From: Anarhynchus alexandrinus
Taxonomy: Eukaryota > Chordata > Aves > Charadriiformes > Charadriidae
Reading direction: 5' to 3'
Assembly (NCBI GenBank): GCA_008711295.1
Contig: VUYV01000068.1
Span: 1,548,582-1,612,581, forward strand
Length of the DNA: 64,000 bases
The translations under genes were made by a program, and so were the position numbers. A model generated the notes under the pieces. It searched no databases. It saw nothing but the letters and a program-made list of their open reading frames with translations, and was not told the DNA's origin. Positions 13,093-24,412 of the stretch are shown here, one piece after another. Position 1 is the stretch's first letter. Each line of letters starts with the position of its first letter.

Positions 13093-15827
13093 CTGCACAG
13101 CAGCCAGCAGAACCCCCTGCAAAGGTGAAGGCTAACCACACTCTGGGCTGCACTAGCAAGAGCGTACCAGCAGGTCAGGAGAAGACATTCTGCCTCTCTG
13201 TTTGGCACTTGTAAGGCCACATAAGGAGTAGTGTCCAGTTTTGCACAGAGTGGGACAAGGCCACCAGACAACTTCCAAAACAATTAGAGGCTTGGAGCAT
13301 ACAACAGATGAGGGGAGGCTGAAGGAGATGGGCTTGTGCAGCCCAGAGAAGAGCAGGTTAAGGTGGGAAATAATTGCAGGACCCCACTAGCTGATGGGGG
13401 GTTATAGAGAAGGGAGAGCCAGACTCTTGTCCAAGGTACAGAGAGAGAGGACAAGATGCAACCATCACAAAATGAAACAAGGCACATTTGGGTTTCGCTT
13501 TAGGAAAAAAAAAAACCTGCGGTGAGAATGATACATCAATGGGACATGTTGCCCCTGGGGGTGGCTGGACTTCCATCTCTGGAGGAGATATTCAAAAGTC
13601 AACTTGTCAAGACCCTAAGCAACCTGCTCTCACTTTGAAGCTGGGCCTGCTTTGAAAGGTGGGTTGAAGTAAGTGAACTCCAGAGGTTCCTTCCGTGCAA
13701 AATTACTCCATGGCTGTGTTGTTTGGACTGTCACTTCCTGTTCCACTTGCAGCATGTGTAGCTCAGTCCTTTCTCTTCCCCTTCCTCTAGCTCACCCTTT
13801 GTGTGTCAGGAATACCTTGGCTTATATGCCTTGGGATGAAAAAATTCAGTTTAGTCCTCAGTCATCTCTGCCTCTTCACACTACTGTACATCTAGGTAGA
13901 CATTTGTGTGGAGGGGTCATATAATTTTGTTAATTTGCCACCATTACTGCAAGGACAACTTGAGCTGAGGAGCTGCTTCTGACAGCCGGATTGCAGCCAT
14001 TCAGGGAAAACTGGTAGTAGTGGGGCAGTTGGATCTTCAAGTTCCTTATGAAAACTGCTGTGAGTTATAAAATATGATTGATTTCAATCACTCTGTCCCT
14101 CAGAAAGCATCAACTGCTGTTCTTGAAGCCCAGATTCTCATTTCAGGTAGATTAATACGCTTTTCTGTCATCTTCAAGATAACATCAATAAACTGGGACC
14201 TGGCTGTTCTGGCAGAAAAGATAACAAATGTTCCTGCTGTCTTTCCAAACAGGAAGTCATCTACTGTTAAAATTGTTATTGTTTTTCTTCAAAATTGCTA
14301 TTGCCTGTCCTTCGTCAGCCTAATTGTGCTTCCTTCTCAGCATCTGTATGAACCCTCACCCTCTCTTGGTTGCCAAAGGCACCTCAATGTTACCCACTAT
14401 GGGATGAAGGTGCACATAAATGTACACATAAAAGCATGTACAGACAGGGGAATATCATCAGCCAGCCCTCCATAGCTGGCTACCCCAGCTGCTGGGGAGC
14501 TTTGAGCCTCAGCAGGGTTGCAAAACCGCTGGGCTGCAGGGAAGAAAGTGGTGGCACTTATAAAAATATTAAGTTCAACCCAGGCCTCACTTGAGCAAGC
14601 CTTGAGTTCCTCCCAGAAAGGAGAGGTACCAATGGCAGAGGGTCAGGGATGGCAGGCCTGAAGTCTGTGATGCTGCTTTGACATGGTGTCACCACACAGG
14701 TACTGCCATCTCCTTGGGCTCAACCCACCCCAGGAAGCCAACATGGCCCTGCTCACCACCTTCCCCGGGAGCAGCACCCAGCCCACTCGCAGTAGTGTTT
14801 ATTCAGCTGTAGGCGAAGGCTGCAATAACAAATGGTGTGAAGCTCATTAACAGCTTGCAGAGACCTGAACATTTCAAATGCAGTGCTGCAGAGGCACCAA
14901 GTACCATTTAAACACAGTGTGAAAAACTTTCTGCTCTTCCCAAGCTCTTCCCAAGCCATCCTCCCCTTCCCACCGGCATTGCCTCCGCAGAGGTGCCGGG
15001 CACGTTCGAGGTCACTGCTCCTGCTCTCGTCTGGTGTTTGCTGAGCTATTTCTTTGAAGCGAGGGCCCTGATGGCTAGGCTGTCACTCATATCTTCGCTT
15101 TCTTGCCTACCTCTCCTCTGTGAAACAAGACTCCTGTCCCCCAAGAGCCACCAGGCATGGCTTGGTGCTCTCCCTCGGAAAGCCCAGACGTTGTTTATGC
15201 TCATAAGGAAACGGTGCTTCTAATGGCAGTAGAGTCCTCAAGAAAGGGAAGATACAGAGCACTAATTCAGCAGCGTTCAGGGACAGGGACAGCCTCTCTG
15301 CCTTCAATCTCTGCACCAGTGGTGAGGAGCAGGTGAGCATCAGTGGGGGCTCTGCAGGGCATCCCCCTGTCGTTTGAAGGAGCTGCCATTATCCACAGCC
15401 AGAGGTACAGGCCAGCTCCTGGGCCAGAGTTAACACCATCATGGCAAGTAAGGCTCCGGCTCTGCAATCCTTGGTATCCTGGGAACAGCAGAAAAAAGGT
15501 AAAGCTTAGCTTTGGTTACTTTCTTCGAAATCATCAGTAACTGACTGCTCCACCCAAGAAGCTGTTTGTGCGGTTTGTCGCGCTCATCCCCGGGATGGGG
15601 GAGGCCCGCCGGGAGTCAGGGGCTGTCTGCTCACAGCTGCAGCCTGCCTGTGTGTCCGCCTGCTGTGGGGCTGGTGGGGCAACGCTCCACCTGCCCTTCC
15701 AAATGCTGCCTTTGCCCTGCCGTCCTCCCCTCCAGGGAAATTCCCACAGCCAGCACTTACCCTGAGCTCTGTTGTGGTGAGCTCGCCTTTCATTTATGGT
15801 GTTAAAAGCTTTCTAAATCTGTTTTGG

Positions 15828-15843
15828 TTTTTTTTTTTTTTTT
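15828..15843 (+). repeat. T16 homopolymer
   Basis: Sixteen consecutive T residues are followed by CCTTGCAG. This is a simple tract, but it also forms a strong polypyrimidine tract upstream of an AG (see the candidate microexon). Confidence 0.8.
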
Positions 15844-15851
15844 CCTTGCAG

Positions 15852-15862
15852 TTTCCCCCAAG
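15852..15862 (+). other. Candidate 11-nt microexon (weak)
   Basis: A 16-T tract and CCTTGCAG form a very good 3' splice site ending at 15851. Eleven bases later AAG/GTAAAC is a fair 5' splice site. A branch-point-like 'tctaaat' lies upstream near 15812. Eleven bases is very short and not a multiple of three, and no neighbouring exon was found, so chance is the more likely explanation. Confidence 0.12.
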
Positions 15863-16194
15863 GTAAACACCTCAATTTCAGTCTGAGTCATATCTCCTTA
15901 CGCCACTCATGCTGACATGCTGGGGCAAGTGGTAAGAAGTACCTGTCTCTGGCTAGATGCTGCAGCCTAGCATCCCGCGAGCGTGAGAGCCTTCAAAGTG
16001 ATATAACAGCCCAGGAGCTGAAGCTATCCAGTATTTTTAAGACTGAGATGCAGACAGATCATCGTTAGCATTGCAGTCATGGTGAAATGCCACACTGGTT
16101 CCCAAAATGCCACAGAGCAGGCACTGCTCTCCCACTCTGCTCTTTCTGCCTGACAGTGGGGACATCACTCACAGGGTGTCCTTTTCTTTTGCAG

Positions 16195-16259
16195 TATTAG
16201 CAGCTGTAGCTGCTTCATGGGACTGTTGGCATCCCACAATAAATTATAGCATACTTCAG
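16195..16259 (+). other. Candidate 65-nt exon (weak)
   Basis: TCCTTTTCTTTTGCAG ends at 16194 and CAG/GTAGCT follows at 16259-16265. One of the three frames is open across the 65 bases. No family is recognisable in the short peptide and no partner exon was found. Confidence 0.12.
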
Positions 16260-17769
16260 GTAGCTGTGACTAATGCCAGGGCATGGCCTTTATCTGGGCA
16301 GCACGGGATCAAGGGTGCACAAGTCAGGTGGTCTCTGACTGCACCATGAACTTTTCTTGCTCTTCTCTATTTCACTGGTTTTGTCCACCCATCAGCTCTT
16401 CCTTTCTTGGTTTCCCTTATTTCAACTTGTGTTTCTTCGTCAAAAGCTTATTTGTTCTCTGCAAAGTCACCCTATAACTGTGCTGCACTTGGGCCCCTCA
16501 TGGAGGGGTTTGAAGGGGAAGTGTCCAGGACACAGGAGGCACCCTGAGTGCAGCCCCACAGAGGGTGGTGAGACACAGCACCTGCTGCTCCTCCCGTTGG
16601 ACTGAAAGCCCAGGTATCCTGCACCACCGACCCTTAGGAGGCTGCAGAAGAGGGAAGCTCCCTGTAAAAGAAGTACAGCAAAGCAGAGAGAGGACCATGT
16701 CACCACCAGGAAAGTAAGGTGGCCTGTTCTGCTTAGGTGTCTACACTCAGCAACAGTTCAGTGACAGCAAAACTTGATGTAGCCAAACGGTGCTATAAAG
16801 TGAGTGTTAGGATTCCAAAGTCAGGGAGGAATATTAAAGAGCAGGTTTTGCTGCCTTGCCACGTTCCAGGTGACAAAAAATTGCTCCACCTGTGTACTCA
16901 AAGCCTTGCTTTTCTCACCTCCAGTTCCTGAGCCAGCTCTTCCCAGGAGCACCTCGGTGGTGTGCAGACCGGGAGCTGGTCCACACTCTGCCTGGTGACA
17001 GCTGTGGACTCACGACACTTCTTTTCCAGTCCCGTGCACAGCCATCTCTGGCTATGGACTGAGGACCAGCAATATTGTTACATTAGATCAATGTTACACG
17101 GATTAACTCTGTTCCCAAGGTCTTATTTAAAGAAGGATTGAGAAGATTTTCATACTGGCTTGTGTTTCTCACAGTTGATCCCTCAGAGTCTGGTGTTTCT
17201 CTTGATTTTCCCTTTCCTTGTGCAGCTACCTCAGAAGCTAATTGGTCTGGATTTTGCCTTTCTCCCCTTAAGTAGACTTACTGATGACTTTCTTCTCCTG
17301 CGCACGCCAGCGTGACAGCAATGGCAATGCTAAGCCCACACATGTTGCTCTCTTAAGTTTGTCTGCTGTTTGACACTATTTTCCCAAGGCAAATAAAAAG
17401 CATTTTTGTCTGTCACTAACCCAGCAGGTGTCCCCAGGGTTTCTAGTGAGCAGAACAAATGGAAACATCTTGTCTTTTCCTTGATATTTATTTGATTTTG
17501 CAGTCATGTAATTGTTCTTCCTTAATTTAGAGGTGAAGAACAGAGTCCAATATATAGAGCTTATTTTGTCACTGTATACTCGCATTCCGGTGACACTGCT
17601 GGTGGTCAATGACAAACTGAGCCGAGGTCTCAGACACAGCCCCTATTTGATCTTTTTTTTACCTATAGAGGCTCCCTTAGCTTCTTGGACTTATTTTCTG
17701 AAGCTTGTTCTCTCACCAGCCCACCCAGGGTTATCTTCATAAAATAGGTTGTCAAAATGGGAGGCATAT

Positions 17770-17789
17770 ATTGACTTCTAGAAGTCAAT
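17770..17789. repeat. Perfect 20-bp palindrome with HSE-like core
   Basis: ATTGACTTCTAGAAGTCAAT equals its own reverse complement over all 20 bases. The centre TTCTAGAA (17776-17783) is the inverted TTCnnGAA arrangement bound by heat-shock factors, although a full heat-shock element normally needs a third GAA unit. Function is unproven. Confidence 0.85.
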
Positions 17790-19775
17790 GTCTGTCGTTC
17801 TCCCGTGACTGCTAAGGGTGCCCATGCAGACTAGCTAATGCTAAACCCTAGACCCCTAAAAGGAGAGAGGTGAATTCCAACCTCGGGTGCTCAGACCTGA
17901 GTGTTACTCCTGGCCCAAGGAGAGGTGGCTGTGCTACCTCCAAGGCATGAGGGAAAATGCAGAAGCAGGCAGAGCTGGTGAGGGACTGATGCTTTCCCCA
18001 TCTCTCATCCTTTTGTCCCCATTTGGTGATCCTACCACTCCTCCCCTTGCTGTACTACTGAATATGTAGCCTTGGGGGAGCTGTAGCCTAGAAGCCCAAT
18101 GCTTGGAAACCTTTCAGCCCAAGACGACTGTTTTCCAGGCAGAAATCCTTGCTAAACACTTATAATTCATAGTTCAAGGAGTTATGGGCTGCAGTACCGT
18201 GTCCTTCCAGCCTTCAGCAATCTTGGATCTCTTTGTAGCTGGGCACTAGAAAAACTGACAGTAATTTGATTCTGTGAGGTTTCAGTGGTGTTTTGTCTGA
18301 GACCATAAGGAGGAGCCATCATTATAGCAGATTTACCTCCCGTTTATTGAGTTATGCACATCAGATAGTTGCCAAGCCACTATTTTACCTATTAGACACT
18401 TGGCCCTGGGCTTGTCCTGGGTCCCTCCTTGACTCAGTTCCCACAGCCCCGGTAGGGGATTTGGTGGCCCCATGGGGTACTTGGTGGCTAGAGATGCTTC
18501 CCAGGAGCCCTGTGCATGCATAGGGCCATGGGGGCAGGTGGCTTGTAGGGTGGGCAAAGATATAGTTCTGCGGGTGCTGGAAGCCAGATCCCTGCAGCAG
18601 GAAGGGCAGTGGCACCGCTGGGGCCATGCAGTGGGTGTAAATCACAAATGAGACCTGGATAGTGAAAAATAAATAAGTGAAAAATGAAACGGAAAGCTCA
18701 TCCTAAGGAGGTACCGTGACGGAGCACTGATTTTGCTCAGAATTTTTTCTCATGTTTTTCTATGTAACAACTCAGTTCTTTTGTCCTTACCCTGCCAGGA
18801 CTGAAAGAGATGCATTTTCCATGCAGTGGTTCCCAAGGGGTTTGGAAATATACCCTGTTTCCGTGCTCCGTCTCTGCATCTCAGCAGGATCCCCGGGCCT
18901 GATCCTGTGCCATGCTGTGCATCTGGGTGCTCTGGGGGTGAAAGACAGGGTCCCCGCCTGCGTAACAGCAAGACAGTGCAGAAACATTGGTATGTGTCTT
19001 TAATGAACGGCAAGACAGAAGTAGCATTTGCTAGGAATAGACTTGTGACACAGATTTCTGGTGTATATTTGGCTTGTATCTGTTAAAATAGTTTAATAGA
19101 TATTTGCCATGAATATACTTCTGTTAAAAATGAGAAAAAAATAGGAATAAAAGGAGTTTATTCTTGGAGAGTAATCTTACAGTTTTCTACACTTCTCCGC
19201 TGGCCACTTTATTTTCATCCTGCTGAGGCAGTGATCTCACTGAGGCCATGGGGTTGGCCAGGGGCCAGCTCATGAGGCCAACTACAGCTGCAGCCTCCCA
19301 GAAATGAACACCTTGAGGGAGGCGGGTGGATGAGCCTGCCCACCCCTCCGTGCCCCTATCAAGCTGTGAGCGGGGCAAGAACCAGGCAACGTGGCACCAC
19401 TGAACCCATCGTGTAGGGCGATGGTGGGACCTGGGGGCAAAGGGGCTGCAGCAGGACTCTCAAGGACACTGTGGCCTAGATATTTTTCCCAGCAAAACCG
19501 GTGTCTTTATCAGCGGTCCCACAATGTGCCAAGCCCATATCTCCGTGCAAGAAGCAGAGATGTGGTGTTGCAGTGAACTCCCAGCATAGTCTGGCTCCTT
19601 GCAGTGGCCTGGCTGTCCACGAAAATGTTGATGGCAGTGCATAGGTATCAGTCTCATGCAGGAGAAGTGATGGATCAGCAGTTTCACTGGACACCCTGGT
19701 TGCATGAGGGGCTATGTCATGGACGTTCCCGTAAACGTAGTGTGGTCTGGATCCTGCCATTGCCCTAGCAAAACT

Positions 19776-19798
19776 AAAAAGAAAAAGAAAAAGAAAAG
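19776..19798 (+). repeat. (AAAAAG)n short repeat
   Basis: Nearly four copies of AAAAAG. A simple A-rich microsatellite-like tract. Confidence 0.75.
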
Positions 19799-20537
19799 AG
19801 GTGCAAAACCTCATTGCAATGCATTGTGCAAAGCCAACCTTCCTGCAAAGACAGAGGAAAGCAAAAATCCCTTTTCTCTCTTCACTCTGGTGTTGGGGGA
19901 TCCCACTCCCCCTGCCTGACTTCCACTACTGCCTGTCTCTTCTTTGGCTTGAAGCCACAGGGCTTTCCTGGTTAGAAGCACTGCTGTAACAGTACCTCTG
20001 GGAGGAACGGTAAGCACAGCTGGATCCTGCCAGTGTTTTACGCACAGGCATATATACGCATGCGCCTTTGCCTGGCTGTGTTTGGGGACGTGGTCTCCTC
20101 TTGGAGACTTTTTGCCATGTTCCCCTTCCCTTCCCCACCCCCTCACGTGAGACGTGTGACATGTGACAGGACCGCCACTTCATTACATGATGATAACCCC
20201 TTCACATAAGCTCCCCTTCTCCTGTTTTAACTTAAAGGCTCTTAAAATACTTAGTCGGGAGGAAGAAAGAAGTTGTTTTTGTGTGAGATACACAAATTTC
20301 AGCCTGTAACTAAAGTAGTAATTGCACATGTGCCATTTGCACATGACCTAACCCAGAGTTTCTCTGTGTTGCCAAAACAGTCTTTTCTGTGACCGATGTT
20401 CTTAGCTGCTGGTTTGTTTCCTTAAAAATCTGAGCCCAGGCAATGCCTTTCAGTCCATTTGGGAGCTGCCAAGAGTCACTTTGAGAAACGCCTATTTAGG
20501 GTAGGGGGGGATTACTGCGGTTGTTTAAATGTCTCTG

Positions 20538-20617
20538 GGCCAATATTTTCAAATGCATTTAGAAACCTAAGGGTTTAGAGCAGGTAGGTGCCATGGGGAT
20601 TTTCAAGAAAACCTACA
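20538..20617 (+). repeat. Fossil amniote interspersed repeat
   Basis: The segment reads 'aatattttcaaatgcatttagaaacctaa', then 'gcaggtaggtgcc', then 'gggattttcaa'. This order of blocks (attttcaaa...tttagacacctaa...taggtgcc...gggattttcaa) recurs in an old interspersed repeat of turtles, crocodilians and birds. I do not know its database name with certainty. The copy is degraded. Confidence 0.5.
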
Positions 20618-22140
20618 CTTCTTATCTGTAAATCACAACCGTTAAGTATTTCTGAAAATCCGTCCTTAAGTCATGGGCTGAATGAAAGCAGAGCCGTCAT
20701 GACAGGCATTGGCAGAGCTCTTGGTGATGCCCGGGTGCAACACCATGAGGCATGCCAGCAAAATCCTTTTCCCGTGGAGCTGCACAGCTGACTTTGCTTT
20801 GGCTTGCCAGGATGAAGCACCGCAGCAAGGCAGGCAGAGTGAGAGACTGCGAGAGGAAGGCTTTGATTGATAATCTGGAAGGGGAAAAGTGTTTTGGGCC
20901 AAATCAGAGCTGTTGTGTTCCTTGACATAAGGCTGGGCAGGAAGGGAAACTGCATATTTTTAAAGACAAACAACCAGTTCACCAATTAAACTGGTGCCTT
21001 AGCAGAGCAAGCACAGCTGGCAGGGGTTGTTTGAGCGCAGCATGGAGATCCCTGCAAGGGGAGGGGGGACACTTCCTCCAGCTGCTGTTTTCCTGGTCTC
21101 GCCATGGAGGGAAGGCAGGTCTCTCTGCCTGGCAGGTTCACCCCTCCCAAACCAGCAGCAAGGTCACTGTATGCCACCTGAAAAATACAGGATTTGGTTG
21201 CTGGATCCATGCGTTGCTACTGAAGCTGTGATGCTTGGCAGTCTCTCTCCCCTCCTGCTTAGTACCTATGCTCATACTACAATATTCCCAAATCCCACCC
21301 CACCTGACACTGAGGCATAGCTCCTGGTGATGTCTTCCCTTCCTTTCTTTTTGGGGAAGGGTCAGCAGCCCCTTATGTGCCCCAGCTTGCTCTCCTCTTT
21401 AGCGCAAAAGCTCTCACGCCCCGACCCCCTGGGAATTGCAGACAAAATGTAGTTTCCACTTCAGAGCACGCACAGGCTCTTGAAAAGCCTCCCCGGCTGT
21501 TTGTCTGGGGTTTTGTTCGGAGGAGGCTCTTGGGATGTCAGGGAGCATGGGAGGAAATAAATGGCCCCAGGTGTTACATGAGGACCCCCGCGCTGGGCTC
21601 TGTGCACAGGATGCACTTCGCAAAATGGAAAATAATTTGGAAATTATTAGCATTCCCAAAGGCCAAAATCCTGGACTCGGCACCAGCGAGCAGCTGCCAA
21701 GCCGTGTACTGAGGGGAAGGAGTCTTGCTACTGAGTGGAAGAGAAGTTGTTTCACCACCGTTAGGTCAGCCTGGGGACGAGGGAGAAAAACAGGTACCCT
21801 ATTTAAGCACTGACAGCAAGAGTTCTGCATCCTGGAAGGGGGAGCACTGATTCAGACCACGGCACTGTTACCCGAGCCTGGGCCTCTGAGAGCACCTCCA
21901 GGCCGGCAGGTCTCCAGCCATTTTCCGCAAAGGGATGAGTTGCCTCTGACATCCCTCAGCCATGGGCTTTTCCCTGGCCCGAAGCACAAAGCCTCTGCGA
22001 GACACATCCTGCTCTTCTTGCTAAGGAAAGGCAAAGTTTCCCTGTGAGCTACTTGAGAGCGGAGAGGCTTATCCCAAACGTGCTGCCCTGTGCTGGGTGT
22101 GTGGGCAGGGGAAGACACAGCTCTCCCTCCCATAAACTGT

Positions 22141-22425
22141 TCAGTGCAAAGTGAACAGAGCGTGACATCCCACGCTGGCCGAGCGAGCGTCCCGGGCAGT
22201 GTGTGTCAGGGGACGACTGTGCTACGCGGCATTTCTTTCAGCAAAGAAAGCTAAACCTTGTGCCACCCGCAGCTCTCCCAGAAGAGCGCTGGTGACAGGC
22301 AGGCTGGGGGAGCAGTCGCAGGAGCGGGCAGGAGGGCGCGCTGCCTGTGGGGAGAAGGGAAACCCTGAAGCCTGGGAGAGAAATGGGCTTGTAGAAACAC
22401 ACTCACACAGCCGGCGGGGAGACAT
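22141..22425. promoter_or_regulatory. CpG-rich patch beside CTCCT array
   Basis: By hand count there are about 17 CpGs in 285 bases, the densest part being 22160-22350, against a CpG-poor background. The composition is GC-rich, and an observed/expected ratio near or above 0.6 is likely for the core. This may be a small CpG island or enhancer. No transcript was recognised next to it. Confidence 0.35.
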
Positions 22426-22508
22426 GGTGGGAAAAAAAATTAGGTTGTTGAAAGAGATAGGAGTCAACTCAGCAAACAGCAAGCAGCACAGGACAGAAAA
22501 ATCCAAAG

Positions 22509-22556
22509 CCTCTCCTCTCCTCTCCTCTCCTCTCCTCTCCTCTCCTCTCCTCCCCT
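22509..22556 (+). repeat. (CTCCT)n microsatellite
   Basis: Eight exact TCTCC units (22511-22550) plus degenerate flanks. The strand is pure pyrimidine, so the array can adopt triplex structures. The long minus-strand open frame across it (22222-22932, 236 codons) is a by-product of this stop-free repeat. Confidence 0.95.
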
Positions 22557-23347
22557 CGGGGTGCAAGCAAGCTGCAGAGGGGGGGTTGCAAAGCACTAGT
22601 TGCCCTGGCTTGAATGTTTCTGGCATGAGTATTTTCCTGTTGCCAGTGTCCTGCTTGCTGATCAAGGGGAAGGAGGTGGGAACGCAGCCCCTGTGAAGAG
22701 CACGGGCCCTGTTGTGTACCTGGCTGCTACGTGTGACAACCGGTTTTGCACATGGAGGCAGACAGGCTGCAGGAAACTGGAAGAAACAATGAGGTTCTGC
22801 TTTGGTGGTGCAACAGCTTGATGAGTGACGGAGAGGAAATGTTTCAGTGACAAGGGCAGGGTGAGCCACAGGCCAGAGGGCACATTTTTCATGCTGCGTG
22901 GGCTTTTTGGTGTCAGCACTGCGCTTGCACAATAAAGCTCAACACAGGGCAGTGCTTGGCTGGTGGGGTCAGTGCCACTCGGCAGGGAGGCAGGGGGTTC
23001 CCAGTATGAGAACCAGGGAAGACTACAGGAAAAAAAGCCTTAGGAGTCATCCCTGAGAAGGGACAAGCAGCCCCTCTGAGAGGTGGCATCGCTGCCTCCT
23101 TGTGCCAATCTGAGCTGGAGGCAGCATAGCCCCAGAAGTCGTTGTCCAGCGGAGGGAAGAAGGCAATGCCGAAGACCCATTGCAGGTCTGGAGGTGGGTT
23201 CATCTCCCGTCCGAAAATCTGACTCATGCCGAGGCATTTCAGAGGGAAACTAAACACTTTAGAAACTCTACCCTGAATTACAAGTGCCCATCTCCACCAG
23301 CTCTGCTCCTACCAAGCCTTTAACTTCCCCACCCAGCTCAGGGTGGT

Positions 23348-23395
23348 ATTATGAGGGTGAAACTGTTGACATTTATGAAGTGCTTTGAAGACAAA
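23348..23395 (+). repeat. Possible L3/MIR-like tail (weak)
   Basis: 'ttgacatttatgaagtgctttgaagac' resembles the 'attta...aagcgctttgagat' tail found in several ancient amniote LINE/SINE 3' ends. The match is short. Confidence 0.3.
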
Positions 23396-24244
23396 AAGAG
23401 ATGTTAAGTTTTACTGGGCCAAGACCTGAGGCCCACACTTAATCTTCCCCGAGCTGTCAGACACAAATCTCCCACCAGGAGTTTTCCACATGCCACTCGT
23501 GAGCAGCGCGAGGAGCTGCCCCCCGTTCCCATGCCTAGGCCCCTGCTGCAGCCCTGTGCCCTGCCAGCTCTCCCATCACAACTCTTTCCCGGGCTGGCTG
23601 GAAGCCAGAGCACTGAGATGATCCAAGTTACAACGCTGCAGAGCTGTAGCCTCAGTAAAACAAAAAGGGAAAAGAGGAGGGGACAAGGAAGCTCCACAAG
23701 AGAGTGAGAAGACTGGCACGAGGTTTGTGTACATGTTTATATTAACTCAGCCATTCAGGATGCACATTGAAGTAGCCCCTGAAACTTTTTTTTTGGCTGG
23801 GGCTCCTGATGTGCTCAGAGCTGTATCAACACAAGCCATCCCTCGCCTGGTTCCTGCTCCAAAGTGGTAGAGGAGGCAAACGATGGACACATACATGGAT
23901 ACATACCTGGGTACACGAGGGAGTGGAGGAAAAAAGCACCAGTCAAAAAGGGAAGCCAGGGGCCTAGAGCACCTTGTTGTCATCAAATTTCCTACGGGCA
24001 TTGAAAGGAATAGGAGTTTGAAATTGCTTTTACACACCCTTGCCTGCTTGAGTGCACAGAAAAGACAGAAGTGTCTTCAGAACAACTGGCTGGTATTTTG
24101 TTCAGTGTGTGGCCTCTTGCCTTATTTGCAGTTTGCCGTGTAAGCACTGTTGCCAAGCAGGAGCTATTCATTTCCTCCAGGCTTGCTATGGGACTCATCA
24201 CTATGACATGGGAGGACTTCAGACATCAATTAAATTCTTTCCAG

Positions 24245-24412
24245 AACAGCCCTGTGAGGCTGAGGAAGGGGAAACAAGAGGAAAAGCTTTGTGGCTCTGA
24301 GGGCTTATCTCTGCTGCAAGTGAAGCCCAAATTTCAAGTTAGGTACAGGGAAAACAAGGAACTGTGATGACCTTTGGGTTAAGTGACTCACCCAGCTTTG
24401 CACCCAAATCTC
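24245..24412 (+). repeat. MIR-like SINE fragment
   Basis: The segment includes 'cagccctgtgaggctgagg' and, after a diverged middle, 'acagggaaaacaaggaactgtgatgacc' and 'gttaagtgactcacccag'. These correspond to the 3' half of MIR-type CORE-SINEs (gaggaaactgaggcacag...gttaagtgacttgcccaa). It is old and diverged. Confidence 0.45.

Larger units (their letters stand above)
12520..13615 (+). pseudogene. Decayed CR1 ORF2 (reverse transcriptase)
   Basis: This is the coding part of the CR1 remnant. Intact CR1 ORF2 encodes an endonuclease and a reverse transcriptase that act together in target-primed reverse transcription. Only the second half of the reverse transcriptase and the C-terminus remain; the endonuclease is absent. 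The catalytic F/Y-ADD box is damaged: the bases that should encode the alanine-aspartate-aspartate motif fall in a 28-bp duplication (12671-12726) and read SVDD. The frame changes several times, for example near 12700, around the 145-bp module and near 13320-13400. No product can be expected. Confidence 0.8.
12515..13725 (+). mobile_element. CR1-type LINE remnant, plus strand
   Basis: This is a 5'-truncated, heavily mutated copy of a CR1 non-LTR retrotransposon, the dominant LINE of birds and other reptiles. Translation from about 12515 reads as the reverse transcriptase region, including LILGLILFNIIINSQDDG and then a DDTKL block. The frame resumes near 13122 with KANHTLGC and ILPLCLALVRPHKEYSVQF (about 13187-13243), matching the thumb and C-terminal part of CR1 ORF2. 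The last coding part near 13530-13610 (LPSLEEIFKSQLVKTLSNLL) matches the ORF2 C-terminus. The 3' UTR follows, with 'ctgctttgaaaggtgggttgaa' and an 'agaggttccttcc' block. The terminal octamer repeat typical of intact CR1 is not clear. Several stops, frameshifts, a 28-bp internal duplication and a 145-bp foreign-looking segment break it, so it is inactive. Confidence 0.85.
13726..22140. other. Gene-free unique sequence, 13.7-22.1 kb
   Basis: No protein family was recognised in any frame. Two sites with splice-like signals (near 15.85 kb and 16.2 kb) are listed separately as weak exon candidates. A perfect palindrome lies at 17770-17789 and a fossil repeat near 20.54 kb. The rest is ordinary unique DNA. 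Confidence 0.55.

Noticed and set aside
12894..13283. 129-codon minus-strand frame with hydrophobic segments
   Set aside because: It is antisense to the CR1 remnant and the 145-bp module; the CR1 reading on the plus strand explains the sequence.
12515..13725. Reverse transcriptase remnant as an endogenous retrovirus
   Set aside because: The residues and the 3' end fit CR1 LINEs. No LTR, primer-binding site, gag, protease or env signature was seen.
17207..17225. Acceptor-like 'ttccctttccttgtgcag'
   Set aside because: No convincing donor or open frame downstream.
22222..22932. 236-codon minus-strand open frame, the longest in the window
   Set aside because: It runs through the (TCTCC)n array, which encodes a stop-free repeating peptide, and through GC-rich DNA. 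No domain is visible outside the repeat.
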